A stretch of 64,000 nucleotides of DNA from Dryomyza anilis (Eukaryota > Arthropoda > Insecta > Diptera > Dryomyzidae): contig OX638135.1 in the NCBI GenBank assembly GCA_951804985.1, positions 36,456,032 to 36,520,031 on the forward strand, given 5' to 3'. The notes beneath the pieces were generated by a model. The model searched no databases. It had not been told where the DNA came from and was given only the letters and a program-made list of their open reading frames with translations. Below are positions 44,642 to 54,112 of this stretch, piece after piece. The translations under genes were made by a program, and so were the position numbers. The stretch's first letter is position 1, and the number at the start of each line of letters is the position of its first letter.

Positions 44642-45264
44642 GTTTTAAAGATATAGACTTGAACATGATTTTTTTTTTTGAAGACTTTATTTTACATATT
44701 TTTACAAAGATTGTATGGGACTTTTATAAACAATTAACACATAAATCATAAACTTAAAACCGTTTTAAAATATCTCAAGTGGTTTAGTAAATATAAAATT
44801 GTAAATTCGTTTTTTTTTATTTTTAATTTTTTTATTTTTTTTTTTTGGGAAAATTTGACTTTTACGGAAATCTCCGTAAGTAATTTTTTTTCTTTAGTAA
44901 TATGTACTTTTGTTATATTTTTTTGATAGATAACATTACTGGGAAACTTTTAAATGATAAAACTTATCCAAAATATATTTAACCAATCTGGCAACACTGG
45001 TCAAAGTTCAAGTTTTGTATTTTTTTTTTACTTTGACCCCTTACAGAAAAGTTTTCAAAGTCGAAAGTCGAGTTATTTTTACGTATTTTTTGCCCGACGA
45101 AGTATATGTGCAGGGCAGCATTTTTTCCAAAAATACTCCTTTTTTAAAGGGACTCTTATTTAAACCGGTATATCTCATTTAATATTAAATATATTCCTAA
45201 AAATGTTTTAATAAAGCATACGTACATAAAACTATTGTATATTAGGTAAAAGATTCATGATGAT
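44642..45264 (-). repeat. Repeat Q, inverted copy
   Basis: It matches 29415-30017 reversed: CCAATCTGGCAACACTGGTC, AACTTATCCAAAATATATTT, CATAAAACTATTGTATATTA. It is cut at about 45264 by the 3' end of the RTE LINE, at CTTACTTACTTA. Confidence 0.8.
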
Positions 45265-45289
45265 TCTTACTTACTTAAATGGCCCTTAC

Positions 45290-46832
45290 AACCGTGGGTC
45301 GGTTTTGGCCGCTGAGATGAAGCCAATCGGATCTGCTTTGCGCGCGCTGACGCCAGTTAGAAATACCAAGCGTTGCCAGGTTGTTCTCAACTTGGTCTTT
45401 CCAACGCAGATTTGGACGCCCTCTTCTACGCTGTCCACCTTCGAGTGTCGATTCAAGCACCTTCTTGGCTGCAGTGTTTTCATCCATTCGTTCGACATGA
45501 CCTAGCCAGCGAAGCCGCTGGATCTTGCTGCGCTTGACTATGTCAATGTCGTCGAATAACGCATACAGCTCGTGTTTCATCCTGATTCGATACTCGTTAG
45601 CAAAGCAAATAGGGCCAAAGATTTTACGGAGAATCTTTCTCTCGAACGCTCCCAGTACTCTCTAATCGGTGGTGGCCAGCGTCCATGTTTCTACACCATA
45701 AAGTAGGACGGGCATGATGAGTGACTTGTAGAGCGTTATTTTTGTCCGGCGAGAGAGGGCTCTGCTTCTCAATTGCCTACTGAGCCCAAAGTAGCACCTG
45801 TTGGCAAGAGTTATTCTCCGTTTGATCTCCAGGCTGACGTCGTTGTTGCTGTTTACGCTGGATCCCAGATAGACGAAGTCCTTCACAATGTCGAACTTGT
45901 GGGTGTCAAAATCAGCTTTTTGTCCAAGACGCACGGACTCTTTTTTGCTTGTTGACACAAGGAACTTCGTCTTGTCCTCGTTCACCGCTAGACCCATTCG
46001 ACGCGACTCTTTCTCCAATCTGGAGAATGCTGCGCTGACTGCTCGTGTGTTTGTTGAGGATAGTGTCACTTTGACGGCGTTCGGCAGCTACAACTATTTT
46101 CTCCATCAATAAGTTAAAAAAGTCTCACGATAGGGAGTCACCCTGTCTGAAACCTCGATCGGTATGAAATGCCTCGGAGAGGTCTTTTCCTATTCTCACT
46201 GAGCAACGTGTGTTGCTCAGGGTCATCCTGCAAAGCCTTATAAGTTTCGCAGGTATACCGAACTCAGACATTGCGGCGTATAATCGTTCCCTTATCGGAG
46301 TGTCGAAGGCGGCTTTATAGTCGACTAATAGGTGGTAGGTGTCGATCTGTTTTTCTAGGGTCTTTTCCTGGATTAGGCACAATGTGAAAATCTGGTCTAT
46401 GGTGGACTTTCCTGGTCTGAAGCCGCACTGATAAGGTCCAATCAGTCTGTTCACGATGGGCTTCAGTCTTTCACATAATACGCTCAATAGAACCTTGTAT
46501 GCGATATTGAGTAGGCTGATCCCACGGTAGTTGGCACAGATAGTGGGATCCCCTTTCTTAAGGATTGGGCAGAGTACACTGAGGTTCCAGTCACTTGGCA
46601 TGCTTTCATCCGACCATATTCTGCTTACGAGCTCGTGCATGCTCTCTATTAGCTCTTCGCCTCCGGGCTTACACAATTCAGCAGGCAGGCCATCAGCACC
46701 TGTGGTTTTGTTGACTTTCAGTCGAGAAATGGCTGTTCTGACCTCGTCATGGTCGGGTGGCGGAATCTCAACGTCGTCATCAAGTACTGGAGTTGCCGGG
46801 TTTACTATCGGTGGAATTGCGGTCATCATCAC
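45290..46832 (-). pseudogene. RTE reverse transcriptase and C-terminal domain
   Basis: 46832-46125 is open for 235 codons: VRTAISRLKVNKTTGADGLP, SVLCPILKKGDPTICANYRG, ISLLNIAYKVLLSVLCERLK, YQCGFRPGKSTIDQIFTLCL, HLLVDYKAAFDTPIRERLYA (first Asp), GFRQGDSLS. A frameshift near 46120 follows. The YADD block is absent: at 46060-46110 the frame passes from AAERRQSDTILNKH into FSRLEKESRRMGLAVNEDKT, so the catalytic Asp pair is deleted. 46069-45662 then gives VKDFVYLGSSVNSNNDVSLE and MPVLLYGVETWTLATTD; 45580-45275 gives RWLGHVERMDENTAAKKVLE and NLRWKDQVENNLATL. Confidence 0.85.
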
Positions 46833-47257
46833 CGGTCAGCAGTTTTGAGAAGTGATCCCTCCGTATTTTCAGTGTGCTCTGGATATCTCTCACTAGATTC
46901 CCGTTATCATTTTTACAAGAAGAGGCACCGGATTTTGAACTTACGGCTAGGCGTCTTATTTTCTCGAAGAATTTTCGAGCCTCATTCCTGTCCACATGCA
47001 TCTCAATCTCCTCACACTCACGTCTTTCTGCCTCGCTTTTTTTACGCCTGAAAAGACGTCTCTCTTCCCTTCTCTTCTCTTTGTTTCGCTCCTTCGCAGC
47101 TCGCGTAACTACTGTCTGCAGTGGCCGCGCGACCCTCTTGGTCATACCACTGATTCCTCAGGGGGCGTTGGAATCCAAGCATCTCTTCGGCAGCCGTACG
47201 CATAGAGCAGGAGATATGGTTCCACTGTGCGCTTATATCATCGAGAGGAGGAGTGCT

Positions 47258-47893
47258 TTATCTAAGTAGGTGTGAGAGTCGAGTGGAAAAGGGTTGCGTT
47301 GTCTGTTGTGATTGCTGCTTTCCGACGTCTAGCTTTCTATGCGTTTGGTTTCGTACGTTCTTCGCAAATTGGTTTCGAGTTTTTTGATCGGGCGACAACC
47401 ATGTGGCCTTGTAGATATCGAAATGTTCGATTCTAGTGCTACTAACTACAATGTTTCGTGCTGCGGCGAAGTCGATTAGCCTTGTTCCGTTATCAGAAGT
47501 GTTGGCATGGAGGCTAAATTTCTGTGGGACAATAGATGGCTTCTCTTCGTTAAAATCGCCTAGCACGATTTTGATATCGTGGCGGGAGCAGCGCTCGTAT
47601 GCGTTGTCTAGGCGCTCGTAGAAGCGCTCTTTTGTCTCGTCATCTGTCTCGTTCGTCGGACCGTGTGCACAAATTAGGCTGATATGGAAATATTTAGCCT
47701 TGATGCGGATTGTTGCCAGCCTTTCGTCCACTGGCGTGAACCTAGAGACAAGGTGGCGGAGTCTCTTGCCGACCACAAATCCACATTCAAATTCGTGTCT
47801 CTCCGCATGGCAGCTCTAGTAGATATCACAGGACGCTTGTTTCGAACAGCCCTGTCCCGTCCATCGCATCTCCTGGATAGCGGTGATGTCAGC
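47258..47893 (-). pseudogene. RTE endonuclease with internal deletion
   Basis: From the junction: DITAIQEMRWTGQG (catalytic Glu), FECGFVVGKRLRHLVSRFTP, ERLATIRIKAKYFHISLICA, HGPTNETDDETKERFYERLD, KIVLGDFNEE (catalytic Asp/Asn), DNGTRLIDFAAARNIVVSS, YKATWLSPDQKTRNQ. The stretch with the terminal Ser-Asp-His motif, expected next, is missing: the frame goes from RNQ directly into AKNVRNQTHRKLDVGKQQ, which lies after the domain. An in-frame stop also sits near 47820. Inactive. Confidence 0.82.
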
Positions 47894-47896
47894 CTT

Positions 47897-48924
47897 TACA
47901 GGCTGACCCTGAGCAACACACGTTGCTCAGTGAGAATAGGAAAAGACCTCTCCGAGCCATTTCATACCGAACGAGTTTCAGACAGGGTGACTCCCTATCG
48001 TGCGACTTTTTTAACTTATTGATGGAGAAAATAGTTGGAGCTGCCGAACGCCGTCAAAGTGACACTCTCCTCAACAAAAGTGTCATGCTGCTCGCATATT
48101 CCGACGATACTGATATCATTGGCAGGAGCACACGAGCAGTCAGCGCAGCATTCTCCATATTGAAGAAAGAGTCGCGTCGAATGGGTCTAGCGGTGAACGA
48201 GGACAAGACGAACTTCCTTGTGTCAACAAGCAAATAAGAGTCCGTGCGTCTTGGACAAAAAGCTGATTTTGACACCCACAAGTTTGACATTGTGAAGGAC
48301 TTCGTCTATCTGGTATCCAACGTAAACAGCAACAACGACGTCAGCCTGGAGATCAAACGGAGAATAACTCTTGCCAACAGGTGCTACTTTGGGCTCAGTA
48401 GGCAATTGAGAAGCAGAGCCCTCTCTCGCCGTACAAAAATAACGCTCTACAAGTCACTCTTCATGCCCGTCCTACTTTATGGTGCAGAAACATGGACGCT
48501 GGCCTCCACCGATGAGAGAGTATTGGGAGCGTTCGAGAGAAAGATTCTCTGTAAAATCTTTGGCCCTATCTGCTTTGCTAACGAGTATCGAATCAGGATT
48601 AACCACGAGCTGTATGAGTTATTCGACGACATTGACATAATCAAGCGCATCAAGATCCAGCGGCTTCGCTGGCTAGGTCATGTCGAACGAATGGATGAAA
48701 ACACTGCAGCCAATAAGGTGCTTGAATCGAAACTCGAAGGTGGACAGCGTAGAAGAGGGCGTTCAAATCTGCGTTGGAAAGACCAAGTTGAGGACAACCT
48801 GGCAACGCTTGATATTTCTAACTGGCTTCAGTGCGCGCAAAGCAGATCCGACAGGCGCGGCTTCATCTCAGCGGCCAAAACCGACGCACGGTTGTAAGGA
48901 CCATTTAAGTAAGTTAAGTAAGTA
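47897..48924 (+). mobile_element. RTE-type LINE, copy 3 (5'-truncated, RT palm to 3' end)
   Basis: It starts inside the RT (RLTLSNTRCSVRIGKDLSEP) and runs through FRQGDSLSCDFFNLLMEKIV, MLLAYSDDTDIIGRSTRAV and VYLVSNVNSNNDVSLEIKRR to RWKDQVEDNLATLDISNW, and ends in TAAGTAAGTTAAGTAAGTAA (48906-48924). The YADD motif is changed to YSDD, keeping both Asp. One frame change lies near 47980 and a stop at 48236. 48244-48897 is open for 217 codons. 5' truncation is the usual LINE outcome. Confidence 0.87.
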
Positions 48925-49740
48925 ATGTTCTTAATGTAACTACTAAAAACTATCAGATTCCAATAAAAAATGGCGATTCTACAGGGATTTGTATACAGCA
49001 TTGACAATTACATTTAAAAAAAAATTCTATCAAAATAAGCTCACTTCAGATGACCGTAGACTGTTAGCCCTTGGGTCAAATGACTTGCAAAGCTGATTTA
49101 CTACATTATTGATGTGTCCAAATTACGAAAACCGAAGCAACATTATTTTTCAGTGGCAACCCTGGTGCTGACGTCGTGCCCATACGGGCATATTGCCAAA
49201 GTTGGGCATCCCTACTCTAAATGTTTGTTACTGAAAGTGGATGACTTGCCCACCGGAGATGCTGAGCAAGAGTGTGAGAGCAAACGTGTCTTCGTTACGT
49301 TTCGATTAGAGTAGCAATAGATATGATTATTTTTTTATTTTTATTTTCCTATCTGGACAAATGATGCCTTTCATTTATTTTTTAAACATTATCGATATCT
49401 AATGCTACGAAAAAATTAGTAATTGTACCGAAAGATAAAACAAAAATTTAATTAAAACATTGTATTTTTCATTTATTCGCATCGAGAAAAAGCTGGACAA
49501 AACAATACAAATTGTAAGCAGCGACCGACGGCGAGATGTCCAAACGCGACTTCGTAGATTTAATTTTTCTTGTAGATCCTTAAATTGGTTTTGGTAACTA
49601 GCGTCACAGTGTTTTCCTTGATGTACAACTGCCTTTTGCTGCTGCAGACGCTTGTATTATGAGTAGCGTTTGCATGAGCCTGTTCCCTGCTGTAGGCGCC
49701 TGGCACAAGGGGTGATTTAGGGCCATTGGGCGTTGGGCGT
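48925..49740. other. Spacer, possible DNA-element remnant at 49150-49240
   Basis: 49151-49240 contains CAGTGGCAACCCTGG and TTGGGCATCCCTACTCT, words that look like hAT-type ends, but no pair or target duplication was found. A 66-codon frame at 49114-49314 is unrecognised. 49620-49740 is GC-richer with nothing I can name. Confidence 0.35.
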
Positions 49741-49745
49741 TTTCA

Positions 49746-50060
49746 CCAGAGTTGTAAAAGTAATGACTACTTTTGTAATGACTACTAAACGATTACGATT
49801 CTTTAGTAGTAGTAATCCAAAATTTTGAATACGATTCTTTGTAGTCGTAATCAAAAATTCCTAATACGATTAGAAATATTCAAAAGGAAATTTGATTCTT
49901 AGTACATTTTTTGATTATTTTCACGATTAATTTAAAAGAATCAAAAACTAGTAATCGGTCTACTTTTTTTTTGATTATTTTCACAAAATTTAAAATTATT
50001 TTCAGATTATTTGAAAATAATCAAAAAAAAGTAATCCGACTATTTTTTTTTGCTATGATA
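49746..50060. repeat. Fragment with AGTAATC/GATTACT repeats, possible hAT end
   Basis: It starts CAGAGTTGTAAAAGTAATGA at 49749 and continues with many copies of AGTAATC, TAATCGTTTAGTAGT and ATTCTTTAGTAG, then (TTGATTATTTTCA)-like units. A start with CAGAGTTG and subterminal short repeats suggest the left end of another hAT element; no right end was found. Confidence 0.4.
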
Positions 50061-50340
50061 TATTGCCTGAAGATGATTCTTCGTTTCGCAGTCTGAGTGA
50101 TTGCATTGAGCTTGGCAGCAGTATATCTGGAAAGCCATGTTTCTGATACATGCAAAGACAATGTTCGCAGTTCAACTCGATGTAACAATGGAACTGCACC
50201 AGATCGATTGAGTTATAAACTGTTACGGATGAAGAAACGCAGGTAGAACCACAGACGTTTAATGAAGCGATTAAGTCAGTACAAGATGTATGGGTTAATG
50301 CAATGCAAGAAAGCACAAAACGTATTATTTTTAGAAAAAT
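50060..50340 (+). pseudogene. Copia pol fragment (integrase-RT linker)
   Basis: Plus-strand reading gives ILPEDDSSFRSLSD and, in the next frame, ETQVEPQTFNEAIKSVQD followed by VWVNAMQE. The latter is the usual start of a copia RT region (EPxTFxEAxxSxxxxxWxxAMxEE). After 50340 the similarity ends. Short and isolated, so moderate. Confidence 0.55.
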
Positions 50341-50950
50341 ACGTATGAGGATTGACTTATATTATATGAAAATTTAATAATCAACATTTAGATATATATT
50401 TTTAAAAATGGGCGTGGTGATTCAATAAATATATGCAACATTTTCATTTGTGTTTTGAAAAATTTAATATATGTACTATGTAAAAATATAATCAGTTTTT
50501 CCGGAGCGTGCTCGGAACTTTTTTGTTTTCATCTTTGTAATTGAAAAATAATTTAAAAAAATAAAAAAAAGTGAATTTACTTCAGAATTTTTTCTTTCTA
50601 AATTATGAAAATTTTCTAAAACAATAATATTTCAAAAACTTTATAATTACCAAATGTATATGACTGCATTCCAAAAAAAAAATAGTTTTTAAGGTTTTCG
50701 AAATAAACGTTTTAAAAAATTGATTACAAATTTGACAATATATGTTCTTGCAATTGTTGTATAAATTGTCTCTGTTTGAGAGATTGTGGGGAAAAGTTGG
50801 ATACATATGACATAAATTGAGTGAAATAACATTTTAGGCAATTTATTTTACTATACAATGAAAAAAAATATTGTCGGAGGTCAATTTGAATTTTGATGTT
50901 TTCGCCAACTTTATGTATGGATTATGAATGGATTCACCCCTCTCCTCAAT
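50341..50950. other. AT-rich spacer
   Basis: Poly(A)/poly(T) tracts only; no feature seen. Confidence 0.5.
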
Positions 50951-50959
50951 ATGAGCTAT

Positions 50960-51640
50960 TTGGATATAGCGCAGTCATCTGCTCTAGACGTTCTGGGATT
51001 ATCAATTCAATGTGACCTCCGTTGAAATGATCACATATTCGATGTGTCGAGTGCCTCGGTTTTCTGAAACGGTGTAGGACATACTTCACACCTGCAGACT
51101 TTCGCACTATCTACACTACCTATATTCGGCCTAAGATGGAATAAAATTCGCACATATGGGCAGGGGCTTCAAAATCTTCTGTGCAGTTCCTGGATCGAAT
51201 CCAACAACGTGCAATATATTTTATAGGAGATGAAAATATTTCATCCTTTATTGGTTCTCTTGAGCACCGAAGGACCGTAGGGTGTGGAAACCTGTTTTAT
51301 AGGTATTACAATGGTAATTGTTCAAGGGAAATACATGGCCTGATTCCACCAGGTCGGGTTTTCTCTCGTACTACTTGGGTATCAAACCTAGCCCACCCAT
51401 TCGTAGTACACACGGTTCTCAACAGAACCATACATTACAGAGAGAATTCGTTCTTCATTCGCACGATACGTTTGTGGAATAATCTCATTGCGTCTGTTTT
51501 CCCCGACATTTTAAATATTGGGAAATTTAAAGCAAACATTCACTGACACTACTCCATCTCTCCTCCATCCTTAAACCTATAATCCTTTCTTACGATCAAC
51601 TTTGCATGAATAGGGAGCATCCCCTAAGCGTTGGTTAATT
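50960..51640 (+). pseudogene. CR1/Jockey-type LINE: ORF2 C-terminus and 3' UTR
   Basis: From about 50980, ALDVLGLSIQCDLRWNDHIF-like sequence, RTYFTPADFRTIYTTYIRP and MEYNSHIWAGASKSS-like sequence lead into the open frame 51181-51546: QFLDRIQQRAIYFIGDE, EHRRTVGCGNLFYRYYNGNC, PFVVHTVLNRTIHYRENSFF, RTIRLWNNLIASVFPDIL. This is the post-RT C-terminus of many insect LINEs (LDRVQRRAI..., PRTxRLWNSLPxxVFP). Two frame breaks occur before 51180. The 3' UTR runs to an A-rich tract at 51640. The clade is not certain. Confidence 0.78.
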
Positions 51641-51649
51641 TGTAAAAAA

Positions 51650-51780
51650 AAAATAATTATCTATGCTGTATAAAAATATTGACATTTAATTTTTATATAA
51701 AACATTTTTGCACTTCAAATAAAATATTCAAACTAGACAGTTTAAATTCTGTTTTGTTTCTTTCGTAACTGACAAAAATG
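51650..51780 (+). repeat. Dispersed repeat S, copy 2
   Basis: It matches 6640-6775; see that entry. It lies directly after the LINE 3' end, so it might be LINE 3' UTR, but copy 1 has no LINE beside it in the same direction. Confidence 0.6.
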
Positions 51781-52575
51781 TATATGATTTTCCGAACTCT
51801 GTTTTATACGTTGCACAGCTAAATTCCTTCTTTGTAGTACCAATTTGGCAACCATTCTTTTAAAATTTGTAGTTTTTTACCACACTTCTCGTCTTATTTG
51901 TTTTTAACTTTGAATTGTTCTTGTTTCTACAAGTTTTTGCGATCTTGCAGACAGTGGTAAATGTGCCATGGTTTAATGTTGTTTCTTTTCTATTGGTCTG
52001 CAAATAACCTTAAATTACTAAACATTAAATTAGCTAAAAAAAATTACATTATATAGACTTAATTTTCAATAAAGTGAATACAAAGACTATTTTTGTGAGT
52101 TAATAATACTCTCCATATCACAGACAATGCCAGCGTATAATAATTAAAGTTATTTATTTGATTAAAAAACAAAGTACATTATCAAATTCTAGTAAAAATA
52201 ATAAAATCGATCAACAATCAACACAATTTTGTCCAATATCAATATATGAGGGGAAATTTCGAGGTGACGCAATTTTTTATCAATTTAAAATTTTTAGATT
52301 TGTGTTAGTGTCAATACAAAAATTAAAAAAGCATCAACCAACTACTATTTTCATATGAATTTAAAAAAAAAATGCAACTTTAGGAGATACAGTGAGACTG
52401 ACAGAAGATACAATGTAAATCGGGCATTAATCAGTCATGTGATTCGAGCTTTACTGACTAAATTTTGTTTAATATCTTTGCACAATCAAAAATTAAATAA
52501 AAAATGTGTTCATAACACGAATAAATATAGAACTATCTAGGTGTTTTTAATGCTATGGTGGGATACTGTACTTAC
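51781..52575. other. Intron-like AT-rich sequence
   Basis: It lies downstream (minus-strand sense) of the host exon's splice donor, so it is probably intron. No further exon was recognised. Confidence 0.5.
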
Positions 52576-52738
52576 CTCATACTATAGCTGCTGGAGTCCT
52601 CATCTTCATTTGGTTCTATAAATTGAAGCTGGGATCGTTTGTGTCGCCACCATAGATAACCACCAGCCAGAAACAGTGATATCGCAATTATAATGCCAAG
52701 GATAATAAGACATGCTATTAGTATAACACTAGCCATTT
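52576..52738 (-). CDS. Host-gene exon: transmembrane and juxtamembrane segment of a single-pass membrane protein
   Basis: The only exon in the window that looks like a functional host gene. On the minus strand, a pyrimidine-rich tract ends in TTTTTTTTAG directly before AAATGGCT (acceptor), and after 163 bases ATGAG is followed by GTAAGTACAG, a near-perfect donor. Between them one frame is open with no defect: MASVILIACLIILGIIIAIS then LFLAGGYLWWRHKRS (one hydrophobic helix of about 23 residues followed by a Trp-Trp-Arg-His-Lys-Arg stop-transfer signal) and QLQFIEPNEDEDSSSYSMR, an acidic, Ser-rich cytoplasmic start. The exon begins in phase with 2 leftover bases and ends with 2, so both neighbours are coding or the ATG is internal. 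It fits a type I receptor or adhesion molecule. I do not recognise the gene. The other exons must lie outside or remain unseen between the repeats. Confidence 0.72.
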
Positions 52739-52760
52739 CTAAAAAAAATACATATAGTTA
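52739..52760 (-). promoter_or_regulatory. Splice acceptor with polypyrimidine tract
   Basis: Minus-strand ATATGTATTTTTTTTAG ends at 52739, immediately before the exon. Together with the GTAAGT donor at 52570-52575 it defines the exon. Confidence 0.65.
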
Positions 52761-52846
52761 TACCGTTCAAATAATATTTGTTAAAAATAATGTTAAAGAT
52801 AATGTCAAATTTACTTTTATCTGTAAATGCAACAAGTAAGGGACAT

Positions 52847-53731
52847 TAAACCAGGTCGGTCTTCAAAAAAAAAAATATTTTGAAAGTTCGCCGCTAAAAT
52901 GAATGAATGACTGAATGAATGAAAGTGTCAGAAACAACAACAAACCCACCAAAAACCGCAGTTTTTTTGTAATAGCTTTGTTATTTGATGTCCGATCATC
53001 AAGTACCGATTATTATGTACAGTTGAAAATGATTCAGCCTTTAAAACATTCGTCCCATAGGTTGAATTGACCTCCAAGGTCACCTTCAACCTTCACTTTT
53101 TTTCCATAAATACACGTTTTCTCTTTTTCTGTTGAAACTGTTGAAAACAGACAAAAAGTAACAAAAAAAAACTAGTTTTTAAGTGAAAAATTAATAGAAA
53201 AGTAATATATATATATACATATTTATTTTTTTTTCAAAGTACTGTTTTAAACTAAAAGCTTTCATCGAGCAAGTGTCAAACTAGCAAAATTGATTCATTT
53301 TTTTGAATCCGTTCTAAGAGGATTCAAAAAACCATTCATCATTATTTATGTAAGTTTTTTGTTTACGAAACAAACTAAATGCTTTCAACGGCAAAGATTT
53401 ATAAAGCTTTATAATTTAAATATATTATTTTTCAATAATGTTTGGCATATAAATACTTTTAACGGTAAAGTTTTACAATCTTTCGAAACATTTTATTTAT
53501 GGTTAAAAAAAATGCATGTTGAATGTGAAGGTCAACTAAACTTATGGGGAAAATATGTTAATATGAGACCTTTCCAATGATATATAAATATATTAACTTG
53601 ATATTCGGATATCAAATAAAGAAGCTAAAACGAAACGGTTTTGGCGGAATAAAAAAATTGTTACAGACACTTTTATGAGGTAAGCTTTCATTTTAGGGCC
53701 GGACTTTCAAACATTATTATTTCGAACGGCC
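52847..53731. mobile_element. MITE-like DNA element, 0.9 kb, with 50-60 bp inverted ends
   Basis: The left end (AGGTCGGTCTTC, then TTTTGAAAGTTCGCCGCTAA and AATGAA, to 52905) pairs with the right end read inverted (GGCCGTTCGAAAT, TTTGAAAGTCCGGCCCTAAA, ATGAAAG; 53680-53731). TAAGGGACAT stands on both sides (52837-52846, 53732-53741): a 10-bp, or 9-bp, target duplication, a length typical of Mutator-like elements. About six bases at the left end do not pair. Inside: TGAA repeats at 52902-52922 and AT-rich DNA without ORF. It sits about 110 bases upstream of the host exon, in its intron. Confidence 0.65.
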
Positions 53732-53799
53732 TAAGGGACATGACCCCAGTAGATGAAAATAAATGAAATGAAAATTGGACTACTTTCACTCTACAAAAA

Positions 53800-53990
53800 A
53801 ATAATAATAATAGTTTAGTCAGACAGATCTGAAGAACCTAGGATTAAGTTTCGCTTGCTATATTTGTACTCAAAGTGGAGGGACCTACAGTGTAATGCCG
53901 AATTCAAAGGGCGCGGTGAGACCTTTTCTATAATATGTTGTTAAACCCAAGTTCAGGTTTGCCCGTACTGAGCTTCGGCTCAGTACGCCG
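53800..53990 (-). mobile_element. tRNA-derived SINE, second copy (partial)
   Basis: Minus-strand match to the 3' two-thirds of 37097-37403: AATAATAATAATAG (tail, 53802-53815), ATTTGTACTCAAAGTGG, GGGACCTACAGT, ATGCCGAATTC, GGTGAGACC. The tRNA-like head (53950-53990) is only faintly alike, with a local palindrome ACTGAGCTTCGGCTCAGT in its place. Confidence 0.75.
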
Positions 53991-54112
53991 TTCGGATCGC
54001 CGTTTGTAACGCCCAGAAAGAAGCATATCCAGTATGGAAAATTATATAAATTCTTAATCAGCATGTCCTCCTGAGTCGATTTAGTGATGTCGGTCTGTCT
54101 GTGTGTCTAACG
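53990..54112 (+). repeat. TATACCC-type repeat T, copy 3 (internal part)
   Basis: CGCCGTTTGTAACGCCCAGA, AAGCATATCCAGTATGG, ATCAGCATGTCCTCCTGAGT and GTCGGTCTGTCTGTGTGTCT match 26945-27060. Both ends are lost. Confidence 0.7.

Larger units (their letters stand above)
45265..47893 (-). mobile_element. RTE-type LINE, copy 2 (endonuclease to 3' end)
   Basis: Minus-strand element with endonuclease (47893-47270), linker (47250-46850) and RT with C-terminal domain (46832-45290). It ends in TAAG repeats (CTTACTTACTTAA at 45266-45278), and RTE elements end in such short repeats rather than poly(A). It lies head to head with copy 3 (47897-48924), which also ends in TAAG repeats. The 5' end is at the junction 47894; no ORF1 is seen, as expected for RTE. 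Confidence 0.85.

Noticed and set aside
49114..49314. 66-codon frame as a small host gene
   Set aside because: No recognisable domain and it overlaps words resembling DNA-transposon ends.
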